Of a stretch of DNA of 6,020 nt, positions 1-6,020 are shown piece after piece. Every line of letters begins with the position of its first letter. Position 1 is the stretch's first letter. Position numbers and translations under genes: made by a program. The notes beneath the pieces are model-generated. The model was not told the DNA's origin. It was given only the letters and a program-made list of their open reading frames with translations, and did no database searches. Origin of the DNA: Nanosynbacter sp. (lineage in GTDB: Bacteria; Patescibacteriota; Saccharimonadia; Saccharimonadales; Saccharimonadaceae); NCBI GenBank assembly GCA_015257445.1, contig JABZKE010000036.1:1-6020 (forward strand), written 5' to 3'.

Positions 1-780
1 AATCACACCACCGTCGCCATTCCGATCGCGCCAGGGAAAAACCAAAATATCTTAGTCTTCGATTTGCGCTACAATGTCGAGGATATTTTGCAAGCGAAAA
101 AGGAATTTAAACCCGAAGAAAAAGTCAGTCGAGCTGGTAAAAAATATCAAACTTGGTTCGATTTTTCGAAATATGTCAAAGAACTAACTCCGAGTAAATG
201 TCCGGCTGTCGCACCGCTCTCAGTCTTGGATGTCGAAACTACCGAACCTAGTTCGAATGGAATCGAGGAATTTCCAGTCGGTACCACTGGCTGGCAGAAA
301 ATTAAGCTCGAAAAATCTCAGATGGAAAAGAATCTCGAAACCCTAAAAAATCACCCAGAATTCATTGAGCGGATGCGAGAATTATTCACCCGCGAGCGTA
401 ATTTTGATAAGCTCGAAGAGGCCGAGTCTAGACTTTATGACGGTTTCTTAAATAACGAAGATCGCAAGCAGGCCTCTGTTGTGCCGAATCTTCGTGCTAA
501 TGAGTTGGCTGATTTTCATCCACTCTTTCAGGACGAACGTCTCGATTCATTACTGCTTAATTACAAAGGCCGTAATTTTCCAAACGCGCTCATCCAGGAT
601 GAGATCGCGAAATTTGAAAAATACCGTGCCGCTAGAATCGCTCGCCAGACCCCTGGTTTTATCCAAGCGATGAATGATTTATTGAAATTACACCAAACCA
701 CTGGCGAGACTGCCGACGGTCGCAAAATTCTCGACTCCACCCTCGAGGATCTCAAGATGTGGTTCGAATTGGTTTCTTAA
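1..780 (+). CDS. sbcB: Exodeoxyribonuclease I, C-terminal part (5' end outside window)
   Basis: Exonuclease I degrades single-stranded DNA 3' to 5' and acts in recombination and mismatch repair in the cytoplasm. The frame is open from base 1, so the gene is cut by the window edge and 259 residues remain; a TTG at 64 is in frame but there is no reason to start there. The family call rests on recalled similarity along the whole length to E. coli ExoI (475 aa): an APGKNQNILVFDL stretch near the start, SKCPAVAPLSVL, KNLETLKNHPEF, then ESRLYDGFLNNEDR and LLLNYKGRNFPNAL, matching E. coli DAQLYNGFFSDADR and LLFNYRARNFPGTL. These belong to the SH3-like and helical C-terminal domains that clamp the DNA; the DEDD catalytic domain lies upstream, outside the window. 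The gene ends in TAA, 17 bases before the -10 box of the next gene, with no terminator between them. Confidence 0.9.
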   Translation, partial: NHTTVAIPIAPGKNQNILVFDLRYNVEDILQAKKEFKPEEKVSRAGKKYQTWFDFSKYVKELTPSKCPAVAPLSVLDVETTEPSSNGIEEFPVGTTGWQKIKLEKSQMEKNLETLKNHPEFIERMRELFTRERNFDKLEEAESRLYDGFLNNEDRKQASVVPNLRANELADFHPLFQDERLDSLLLNYKGRNFPNALIQDEIAKFEKYRAARIARQTPGFIQAMNDLLKLHQTTGETADGRKILDSTLEDLKMWFELVS

Positions 781-792
781 ACCTATTCCGTT

Positions 793-803
793 TATGCTAT
801 AAT
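793..803 (+). promoter_or_regulatory. Extended -10 promoter of the DUF285 repeat protein gene
   Basis: The bases TATGCTATAAT at 793-803 are a perfect extended -10 element (TG at 795-796, TATAAT at 798-803). Only a weak -35 is visible, T/A-rich sequence around 774-781 inside the end of sbcB, as expected when an extended -10 carries the recognition. Transcription should begin about seven bases after the box, near 810. The box overlaps the ATG at 802, so that codon would not be in the transcript; the in-frame ATG at 814 would lie about four bases from the 5' end. Confidence 0.72.
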
Positions 804-2436
804 GAAAACATATATGGGCTGCATCTCCTCTCACCTAAGTTCATTTAAACTCTCATTGAGGTCAATAATTTTAGCTGTCTTATTCTCTGCGGTATTGTAT
901 GAATTATCTTTTTCAAGCCAGGTATTTGCCTTATATACTCCAACGCTTTCCGCTTCGGTGGATCAATCAAACCTGCAAGTAAATGGTAATCAAGTGATTA
1001 ATTCTACGAATAAAACTACAGAAATTCCATTTAATTTTACCGTTAATACGAATAATCGGACAGGGTACACTGCGACCTTAAGCACAGAAACCGAAAATAC
1101 GGCGCTAACTAATAATAGTTCTACGACTGGGGCGAAAATTAATTCGATCTCTTCCGCTGGGCTATTAGGAGATTTTTCTAATAATTCTTGGGGGTATAAA
1201 TTTGGTTCGTCTACGAATTACGCGCCGATTCCAGCTCTATCTACACCAGCCCAAATTCTTCAGACCACAGGGAAGACTAATGGTAATGAAGCAAATCAAC
1301 TTAGTATTGGTATGAAGTTGGCGGATAATTTAGAATCAGGGAATTATAAGAACAAATTAATTCTTTCTTTTGTCTCGAACCCTTACCAAATGCGCGCGAT
1401 GGTGACGAATGGTCCGGATTTTAATGCAAAATTAAAATCTCTCGAGACCGCCACAAATAAAATCGAGCATTTTAAAAAGAGTGCACTTGCGCCAGTTGTT
1501 TACATGAATACAGTGGATATTCAAGATGCGGACTCTGATTATAGAATCAAGCTCTGGCTAGATCCGACAGACAAGACGGCCTACTATCATGCTGAACCAG
1601 AGAAGGTCTATTTAAATACCAATAGTAGCATGATGTTCTTTTCAGGAGAAAGTGAACAAAAAATAAAAAATATTTTAGAACTAGATCTCTCTAAGTTCGA
1701 TACCTCGAGGGTGACGAATATGAGCCATATGTTTAATGGTATGCGTAATCTCACTACCCTTAATCTTTCCAACTTTAATACCTCTAATGTGATGATTATG
1801 GGTGGTATGTTTTTTAATATGGCTAACCTCACCACCCTCAATCTCTCCAATTTTGATACCTCGAATGTGACGGATATGCGCTCTATGTTTAATGGTATGA
1901 CCAACTTAGCGTCTTTAGATATTAGTAGCTTTAATACTAAAAATGTCGAAAATATGTCTGGTATGTTCTCGCTGTTGCGAAAAATTGAACACCTAGATCT
2001 TAGTCATTTTAGAACCGATAAGGTGACAAATATGGGGTCGATGTTCTATCAAATGTCGGCATTAAAAACGATCAATCTTTCTCATTTTAATACAGCAAAT
2101 GTTACCGACATGTCTAGTATGTTTTCAATGGATGATAACTTAACAGAGTTAGATTTAAGATCATTCACTACGCCAAAGGTGGAAAATTTTGGGTATATGT
2201 TCGCGAGTTTTACTACAGATAATCGATTGACTAGAATCTATACTTCAGGTGATTGGGATACTTCTCGAGCCATTGCTGCCGGTATTAGTGCACCTAGGAA
2301 TGTGTTAATATTTGCCAATCGTGTAAATTTGGTTGGTAATAATGGTTGGACTTCTGCTACACCTAATAATGTTGGTCTCGAGGCTCTGCGCATTGACCGC
2401 CATCTAGCTCCAGGCTATTTCACACTTAGATCGTAA
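802..2436 (+). CDS. Secreted DUF285 (BspA-like) repeat surface protein
   Basis: This is a predicted exported protein of 544 residues, or 540 if it starts at the ATG at 814, which I prefer because the promoter -10 overlaps the ATG at 802. Numbering from 802, residues 1-43 look like a signal peptide: basic K16/R20, hydrophobic core about 21-33, likely cleavage after VFA (41-43). Residues 44-193 form a Thr/Ser/Asn-rich, probably beta-sandwich domain with NRTGYTATLST and NNSWGYKF motifs, similar to what I recall from Saccharibacteria. Residues 195-289 are the usual lead-in (YQMRAMVTNGPDFNAKLKSLE, then LWLDPTDKTAYYH). Residues 290-471 are seven 26-residue DUF285 units, typified by LDLSKFDTSRVTNMSHMF. 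The tail (472-544) ends GYFTLRS. No LPXTG, C-terminal membrane helix or lipobox is visible, so attachment to the cell is unexplained. The role is probably adhesion to or interaction with a host cell, inferred from BspA-type proteins. The gene looks richer in A+T than its neighbours. Confidence 0.85.
   Translation: MKTYMGCISSHLSSFKLSLRSIILAVLFSAVLYELSFSSQVFALYTPTLSASVDQSNLQVNGNQVINSTNKTTEIPFNFTVNTNNRTGYTATLSTETENTALTNNSSTTGAKINSISSAGLLGDFSNNSWGYKFGSSTNYAPIPALSTPAQILQTTGKTNGNEANQLSIGMKLADNLESGNYKNKLILSFVSNPYQMRAMVTNGPDFNAKLKSLETATNKIEHFKKSALAPVVYMNTVDIQDADSDYRIKLWLDPTDKTAYYHAEPEKVYLNTNSSMMFFSGESEQKIKNILELDLSKFDTSRVTNMSHMFNGMRNLTTLNLSNFNTSNVMIMGGMFFNMANLTTLNLSNFDTSNVTDMRSMFNGMTNLASLDISSFNTKNVENMSGMFSLLRKIEHLDLSHFRTDKVTNMGSMFYQMSALKTINLSHFNTANVTDMSSMFSMDDNLTELDLRSFTTPKVENFGYMFASFTTDNRLTRIYTSGDWDTSRAIAAGISAPRNVLIFANRVNLVGNNGWTSATPNNVGLEALRIDRHLAPGYFTLRS
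1669..2214 (+). repeat. Seven tandem 78-bp units encoding DUF285 repeats
   Basis: Units start at 1669, 1747, 1825, 1903, 1981, 2059 and 2137, each exactly 78 bp (26 codons) with no indels. The protein pattern is roughly N-L-x-x-L-D/N-L-S-x-F-x-T-x-x-V-x-N/D-M-x-x-M-F followed by four variable residues. Units 2 and 3 are the closest pair; unit 7 is the most diverged (ENFGYMF replaces the xNMxxMF core) and probably caps the array. The strict spacing suggests a leucine-rich-repeat-like solenoid. Confidence 0.9.
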
Positions 2437-2448
2437 ACCCCTAGCATC

Positions 2449-2477
2449 TCGACAAAACGCTAATTTTTTGTTATAAT
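2449..2477 (+). promoter_or_regulatory. uvrA promoter (-35 and extended -10)
   Basis: TCGACA at 2449-2454 differs from consensus TTGACA at one base. After a 17-base spacer comes a perfect TATAAT at 2472-2477, preceded by an extended -10 TG at 2469-2470. Transcription should start near 2484, about 11 bases before the uvrA ATG at 2495. No Shine-Dalgarno sequence fits in that leader (TGATTTAAGT precedes the ATG). No LexA-type operator palindrome is evident over the promoter. Confidence 0.8.
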
Positions 2478-2494
2478 ACCTGATTGATTTAAGT

Positions 2495-5458
2495 ATGGAA
2501 AATGGGACTAAAAACGTGGAAGAACTAACAAAAAATAAGGGTCTACTCTCTCCGGGCGGTAAGGCACTTCTGAAAGATAATCCAGACAATTACATCAAGA
2601 TTCGTGGTGCTAGGCAGAATAATCTCAAAAATATCGATCTCGATATTCCGCGTGACAAGCTGGTGGTGATTACCGGGCTTTCTGGTTCTGGTAAATCCAG
2701 CCTCGCCTTTGACACGATTTACGCTGAAGGCCAGCGTCGTTATGTCGAGTCGCTCTCCTCTTATGCGCGTATGTTTCTCGGCGTGATGGATAAGCCAGAT
2801 TTTGATACGATTACCGGACTTTCGCCAGCCATTTCTATTGATCAAAAATCTACTTCTAGAAACCCTCGTTCTACTGTCGCTACGGTTACGGAAGTTTATG
2901 ATTACTTGCGTCTACTTTTTGCGCGTGTCGGTGTGCCGCATTGTCCGATTTGTCACCGCGAAGTATCTAAACGTTCCGTGGAAGATATTGTTAATGAAGT
3001 GATGAAGCTTCCGATTGGTCCGAAATTAATGTTGCTTGCACCAATTGTCCAGCAGAAAAAAGGCGAATTTCTCCACATCTCCGAACAATACCTCCAAAAG
3101 GGTTTCTCTCGCGTGCGCGTGGATGGTGTGATTTATGCCCTAGATGAATTCCCGACTCTTGAAAAACAGGAACGTCACGATATCGAACTAGTAGTCGATC
3201 GCTTCATTTTGAACCCAGAACTTTATTCCCGCATTTCTAGCTCCATTGAGCAGGCTCTCGAGCTTGGCCAGGGATTGATCATGCTACTTAAGATTAATGA
3301 CAATTCTTCCACCATCGAAGGGAAGAATCTCGGTAAATCTAATACTGAAGTTCTTACTTATTCCCAGCGTTACGCCTGTCCAGTTCACCCAGATGAATTA
3401 ATTCCAGAGCTCGAGCCACGTCTATTTTCTTTTAATGCCCCTCAAGGCGCCTGTCCGACCTGTACGGGTCTTGGTACGCGCATGGAAATCGACCCGAATC
3501 TCGTGTTTAATCAAAATCTCACCATCGCCGAGGGGGGTATTCGTCCGTTCAATCGCGTGCAAAGTGACTCTTGGTGGCTCAAACGTCTCTCGGCGGTGGC
3601 TGCGCGTCACGGTTTTTCGATTCATGTACCAATTCGCGAACTGACGGAAGAGCAGAAACATTTAATCCTCTATGGCACTGGTAACGAAAAATATGAAGTC
3701 AAAATTTCTGGCTCCGGCAAGTTTAAGGATGGCGCGACCTACGAGTCAATCTATGAAGGTGTCATCCCGACTCTTGAACGCCGCCACAAGGAAACCGACT
3801 CAGATTTTATGCGCAAAGACATCGAGCGCTTCATGCGCGTACATGAATGTCAGACCTGTCACGGAGCTAGGTTAAAACCAGTCGTGCTCGCTGTCACTAT
3901 TCACGGTCTAAATATCAATGATTTTTGTAATTTAGACGTTGATGCTATGCTGGATGTTTTATCGCAGGATCTTGAATTTACCGAGGCAGAGGCCTTAATT
4001 GCGCGCCCAATCCTCAAAGTGATTCGTGAGCGTGTCAAATTTATGCAGGACGTGGGTTTAGGCTATCTTGAGCTTAGTCGTGCCGCCAATACTCTTTCGG
4101 GTGGAGAAGCCCAACGCATTCGCTTGGCTACCCAAATCGGCTCTGGTCTCCAGGGGGTGTTGTATGTGCTCGATGAGCCATCCATTGGTCTACATCAACG
4201 TGATAATGATAAATTAATCGCAACCTTGAGGCATCTGCGTGACCTGAGAAATACCGTACTGGTGGTCGAACATGATGAAGATACTATGATGAGTGCAGAT
4301 TATTTGGTTGATATTGGTCCTGGGGCTGGCGCGCGCGGTGGTCAGGTGATTTCCGCTGGTACGCCAGAGGAAATTGCGAATGACTCGGATTCACTCACTG
4401 GTAAATATTTATCCGGTGCCAAGAAAATTCCTGTACCGAAAACCCGTCGTAAGCCAAAACTTAACCAATACCTCACTGTAGTAGGCGCAAGGGAAAATAA
4501 CCTAAAAAATCTCACGGTTAAATTCCCGCTCGGGGTCATGACGGTGGTTTCCGGTGTTTCTGGCTCTGGTAAGTCCACTCTAGTTAATGAAATCTTAGCT
4601 AACGAATTACTCGCCCGTCTTCATCGTGCTCAAACCGTGGCTGGTGAACATGAACGTATCGATGGTATCGATAATTTAGATAAATGTATCGTGATCGATC
4701 AGAGTCCAATCGGTCGTACCCCGCGCTCGAATCCCGCCACCTACACCGGGGTCTTCACCGCCATTCGTGAACTTTTTGCCACTCAGCCAGAGGCGGAAAT
4801 TCGTGGCTACAAGGCCGGTCGTTTCTCCTTCAATGTTAAAGGTGGTCGCTGTGAAACCTGTCAGGGTGACGGTGTGAATAAGATTGAAATGCACTTCTTG
4901 CCGGATGTCTATGTGACCTGTCCGACCTGTCACGGTAAGCGCTATAATCGTGAGGCGCTCGAGGTTAAATATAAAGGTAAGGATATTTCGGATGTCTTAA
5001 ATATGACCATTGACGAGGCGGTCGAGTTCTTCGAAAATATTCCTACTATCGCTAATAAACTGAGGACTATTCAAGAAGTCGGTCTCGGTTATATTCGTCT
5101 CGGTCAGTCTGCCACTACTTTCTCGGGTGGTGAAGCTCAGCGTATTAAAATTGCTACCGAACTTTCTCGTCGTTCCACTGGTAAGACCCTCTATATTTTG
5201 GATGAACCAACCACTGGCTTACATACTGATGATGTGAACCGTTTATTAAAAATCCTCGATCGTCTGGTTGCCGGTGGTAATACCATGATTATTATCGAGC
5301 ATAACCTTCACGTCATCAAAAGTGCCGACTGGATTATCGATATGGGTCCAGAAGGTGGTCAACATGGTGGTCAAATTATCGCAGAAGGTACGCCAGAAGA
5401 GATCGCCAAAAATGATCAAACCCCAACCGGCGTTTATCTTCGAGAATTTCTCAAGTAA
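2495..5458 (+). CDS. uvrA: UvrABC excinuclease subunit A (damage-recognition ATPase)
   Basis: UvrA dimerises, scans DNA for lesions and loads UvrB at the start of nucleotide excision repair. The 987-residue product is complete, somewhat longer than E. coli UvrA (940), and colinear with it. Nucleotide-binding half I has Walker [10 protein letters not shown] (61-69), ABC signature LSGGE (534-538) and Walker B VLDEPS (558-563). Half II has Walker [10 protein letters not shown] (687-695), signature FSGGE (876-880) and Walker B YILDEPT (900-906). [20 protein letters not shown] (734-753) is a family hallmark. Zinc ligands: C786, C789, C809, C812 are canonical; the insertion-domain site reads C295, H298, C320, C323, with His in place of the usual second Cys. 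Further pairs are C150/C153 and C452/C455. The conserved start ([14 protein letters not shown], from residue 34) is preceded by about 32 extra residues; no Met codon lies nearer, though GTG at 2516 is in frame. ATG 2495 fits the promoter. Ends in TAA, 32 bases before a terminator. Confidence 0.97.
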   Translation: MENGTKNVEELTKNKGLLSPGGKALLKDNPDNYIKIRGARQNNLKNIDLDIPRDKLVVITGLSGSGKSSLAFDTIYAEGQRRYVESLSSYARMFLGVMDKPDFDTITGLSPAISIDQKSTSRNPRSTVATVTEVYDYLRLLFARVGVPHCPICHREVSKRSVEDIVNEVMKLPIGPKLMLLAPIVQQKKGEFLHISEQYLQKGFSRVRVDGVIYALDEFPTLEKQERHDIELVVDRFILNPELYSRISSSIEQALELGQGLIMLLKINDNSSTIEGKNLGKSNTEVLTYSQRYACPVHPDELIPELEPRLFSFNAPQGACPTCTGLGTRMEIDPNLVFNQNLTIAEGGIRPFNRVQSDSWWLKRLSAVAARHGFSIHVPIRELTEEQKHLILYGTGNEKYEVKISGSGKFKDGATYESIYEGVIPTLERRHKETDSDFMRKDIERFMRVHECQTCHGARLKPVVLAVTIHGLNINDFCNLDVDAMLDVLSQDLEFTEAEALIARPILKVIRERVKFMQDVGLGYLELSRAANTLSGGEAQRIRLATQIGSGLQGVLYVLDEPSIGLHQRDNDKLIATLRHLRDLRNTVLVVEHDEDTMMSADYLVDIGPGAGARGGQVISAGTPEEIANDSDSLTGKYLSGAKKIPVPKTRRKPKLNQYLTVVGARENNLKNLTVKFPLGVMTVVSGVSGSGKSTLVNEILANELLARLHRAQTVAGEHERIDGIDNLDKCIVIDQSPIGRTPRSNPATYTGVFTAIRELFATQPEAEIRGYKAGRFSFNVKGGRCETCQGDGVNKIEMHFLPDVYVTCPTCHGKRYNREALEVKYKGKDISDVLNMTIDEAVEFFENIPTIANKLRTIQEVGLGYIRLGQSATTFSGGEAQRIKIATELSRRSTGKTLYILDEPTTGLHTDDVNRLLKILDRLVAGGNTMIIIEHNLHVIKSADWIIDMGPEGGQHGGQIIAEGTPEEIAKNDQTPTGVYLREFLK

Positions 5459-5490
5459 AAACAGCCTTTAGTTTAAGTATTGCGCCATTT

Positions 5491-5521
5491 AAAAAATCCC
5501 TAGTCAGACTAGGGATTTTTT
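5491..5521. terminator. Bidirectional intrinsic terminator between convergent genes
   Basis: This is a perfect inverted repeat: 14-bp arms at 5491-5504 and 5508-5521 around a three-base CAG loop. The core pairs TCCCTAGT with ACTAGGGA and is flanked by six A on the left and six T on the right. Read on the + strand it ends uvrA transcripts; read on the - strand the A run becomes a U run and can end the convergent gene, whose stop lies about 50 bases away. Confidence 0.92.
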
Positions 5522-5526
5522 GAATC

Positions 5527-5579
5527 GTAGTATATCCAGTAGTTTATCTTATCTACTTATTCGTAGGTTATCTTATCTA
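5527..5579. repeat. Decayed 24-bp direct repeat overlapping the 3' end of the minus-strand gene
   Basis: GTAGTTTATCTTATCTA at 5539-5555 recurs as GTAGGTTATCTTATCTA at 5563-5579 (16 of 17 bases), with a 24-base period. A weaker copy, GTAGTATATCC, starts at 5527, twelve bases upstream of the first. The right copy covers the last Arg codon and TAA stop of the minus-strand gene; the left copies are intergenic. It may be a remnant of local slippage that duplicated the gene end; no function is evident. Confidence 0.6.
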
Positions 5580-6020
5580 ATCGCCAAGGCTTCACGCAGC
5601 TTATCGGATAATTGATTAATCTTTAGAGTTTTATTGGCTTTTGAATTTTCGACATTAATTTTAGAAAGCATCAGAGCGCGCTGTAAATTCCAGTCTGTAA
5701 TTAGGGCCGAGAAAATTGTGCCCGCAATAATCGTCGCCGCTACATCGCGTGTCACCTTCAGGTCTTTATTTTGAAAATCTTCTTTGAAAACGCCAGCCAG
5801 GATTTGGTTTTCTGTTACATAGATTAGCTTCAAAGTCGAAAGTGTACCTAAAATTTGTTTTACCCGCATCATTTGCGATTTTTTGCCCATCACGAATACG
5901 ATTTCTGCTCGCTGCAAGAGGCGATAAAAAGTCGTCAAGTTAGTCTTGCTTAAATCTGGCGCATTTAATAATTTTGGCAGCTCCGAGCGATCAAAACACC
6001 AAGCTAGTTTAGTCTTTGGG
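5573..6020 (-). CDS. Unrecognised protein, C-terminal part (5' end outside window)
   Basis: I do not recognise this family. The minus-strand frame is open from the right edge to a TAA at 5573-5575, leaving 148 complete codons. A TTG at 5938 is in frame, but the frame continues upstream of it with plausible protein (KLAWCFDRSELPKLL), so the gene more likely starts beyond the window. What can be seen are two short hydrophobic strands separated by a basic helix (AEIVFVMG, then LKLIYVTE), a mildly hydrophobic stretch DVAATIIAGTIFSALITDW too polar for a confident membrane helix, and a Lys-rich helical tail ending LREALAIR. The alternation suggests an alpha/beta fold, perhaps cytoplasmic, but no catalytic motif is visible. 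It converges on uvrA and shares the hairpin at 5491-5521. The residue pattern looks like real coding sequence, but shortness and lack of homology keep the call cautious. Confidence 0.65.
   Translation of the reverse strand, partial: PKTKLAWCFDRSELPKLLNAPDLSKTNLTTFYRLLQRAEIVFVMGKKSQMMRVKQILGTLSTLKLIYVTENQILAGVFKEDFQNKDLKVTRDVAATIIAGTIFSALITDWNLQRALMLSKINVENSKANKTLKINQLSDKLREALAIR

Noticed and set aside
1608..1904. Minus-strand open frame of 98 codons opposite the DUF285 units
   Set aside because: Its apparent internal repeats (LEVLKLERLRVVRL) are the reverse-strand reading of the 78-bp units; no promoter or homology supports it.
1669..2214. Regularly spaced repeats that might suggest a CRISPR-like array
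   Set aside because: Units are contiguous, exactly 26 codons and coding, with no alternation of constant repeats and unique spacers.
2442..2469. Possible terminator after the repeat protein gene: TAGC and GCTA followed by a T run
   Set aside because: The stem is only four base pairs with a 13-base loop, and the sequence is the uvrA promoter; too weak to call.
3422..3661. Overlapping open frames on both strands within uvrA (also 2543-2845, 4342-4578, 4676-4933)
   Set aside because: uvrA is intact and strongly conserved across these regions; the frames lack family resemblance and are composition by-products.
741..4961. Frequent CTCGAG hexamers in several genes
   Set aside because: Most occur in frame as Leu-Glu (CTC GAG) codon pairs, so codon preference explains them better than a signal motif.
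5936..5938. TTG as start codon of the minus-strand gene
   Set aside because: The frame stays open to the window edge with protein-like sequence, and no promoter or ribosome binding site precedes the TTG.

Overview
This window looks like ordinary chromosome from a small-genome bacterium, most likely Candidatus Saccharibacteria (TM7) or another Patescibacteria/CPR lineage. The main evidence is a secreted DUF285 ('BspA-like') repeat protein with an N-terminal beta-rich domain of the kind I associate with saccharibacterial surface proteins. Both internal genes also have strong promoters with almost no 5' leader and no Shine-Dalgarno. The assignment is an inference; no rRNA or other marker is present. 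All genes read cleanly in the standard code, all four stops are TAA, and nothing suggests UGA recoding.

Layout from left to right: (1) 1-780 (+) is the 3' part of sbcB, exonuclease I, cut by the left edge. (2) 802-2436 (+) encodes an exported protein with seven tandem 26-residue DUF285 units; its extended -10 box overlaps the first possible ATG, so the real start is probably the ATG at 814. (3) 2495-5458 (+) is a complete uvrA, with its own near-consensus promoter at 2449-2477. (4) 5491-5521 is a perfect hairpin that can terminate transcription from both sides. (5) 5573-6020 (-) is the 3' part of a gene I do not recognise, cut by the right edge and converging on uvrA. A decayed 24-bp direct repeat overlaps its stop codon.

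sbcB (3'-5' single-strand DNA degradation in recombination and mismatch repair) and uvrA (damage recognition in nucleotide excision repair) are DNA-maintenance genes. The repeat protein between them is a surface or secreted factor with no evident functional link. All three are co-oriented with short gaps and no convincing terminator before 5491, so read-through is possible, but two of them clearly have their own promoters. I found no mobile element, CRISPR array, tRNA, rRNA or riboswitch. I do not see a new multi-gene system here. The points most worth a second look are the leader-poor start architecture, the C3H zinc site and extra cysteine pairs of UvrA, the repeat protein, and the unrecognised right-hand gene.
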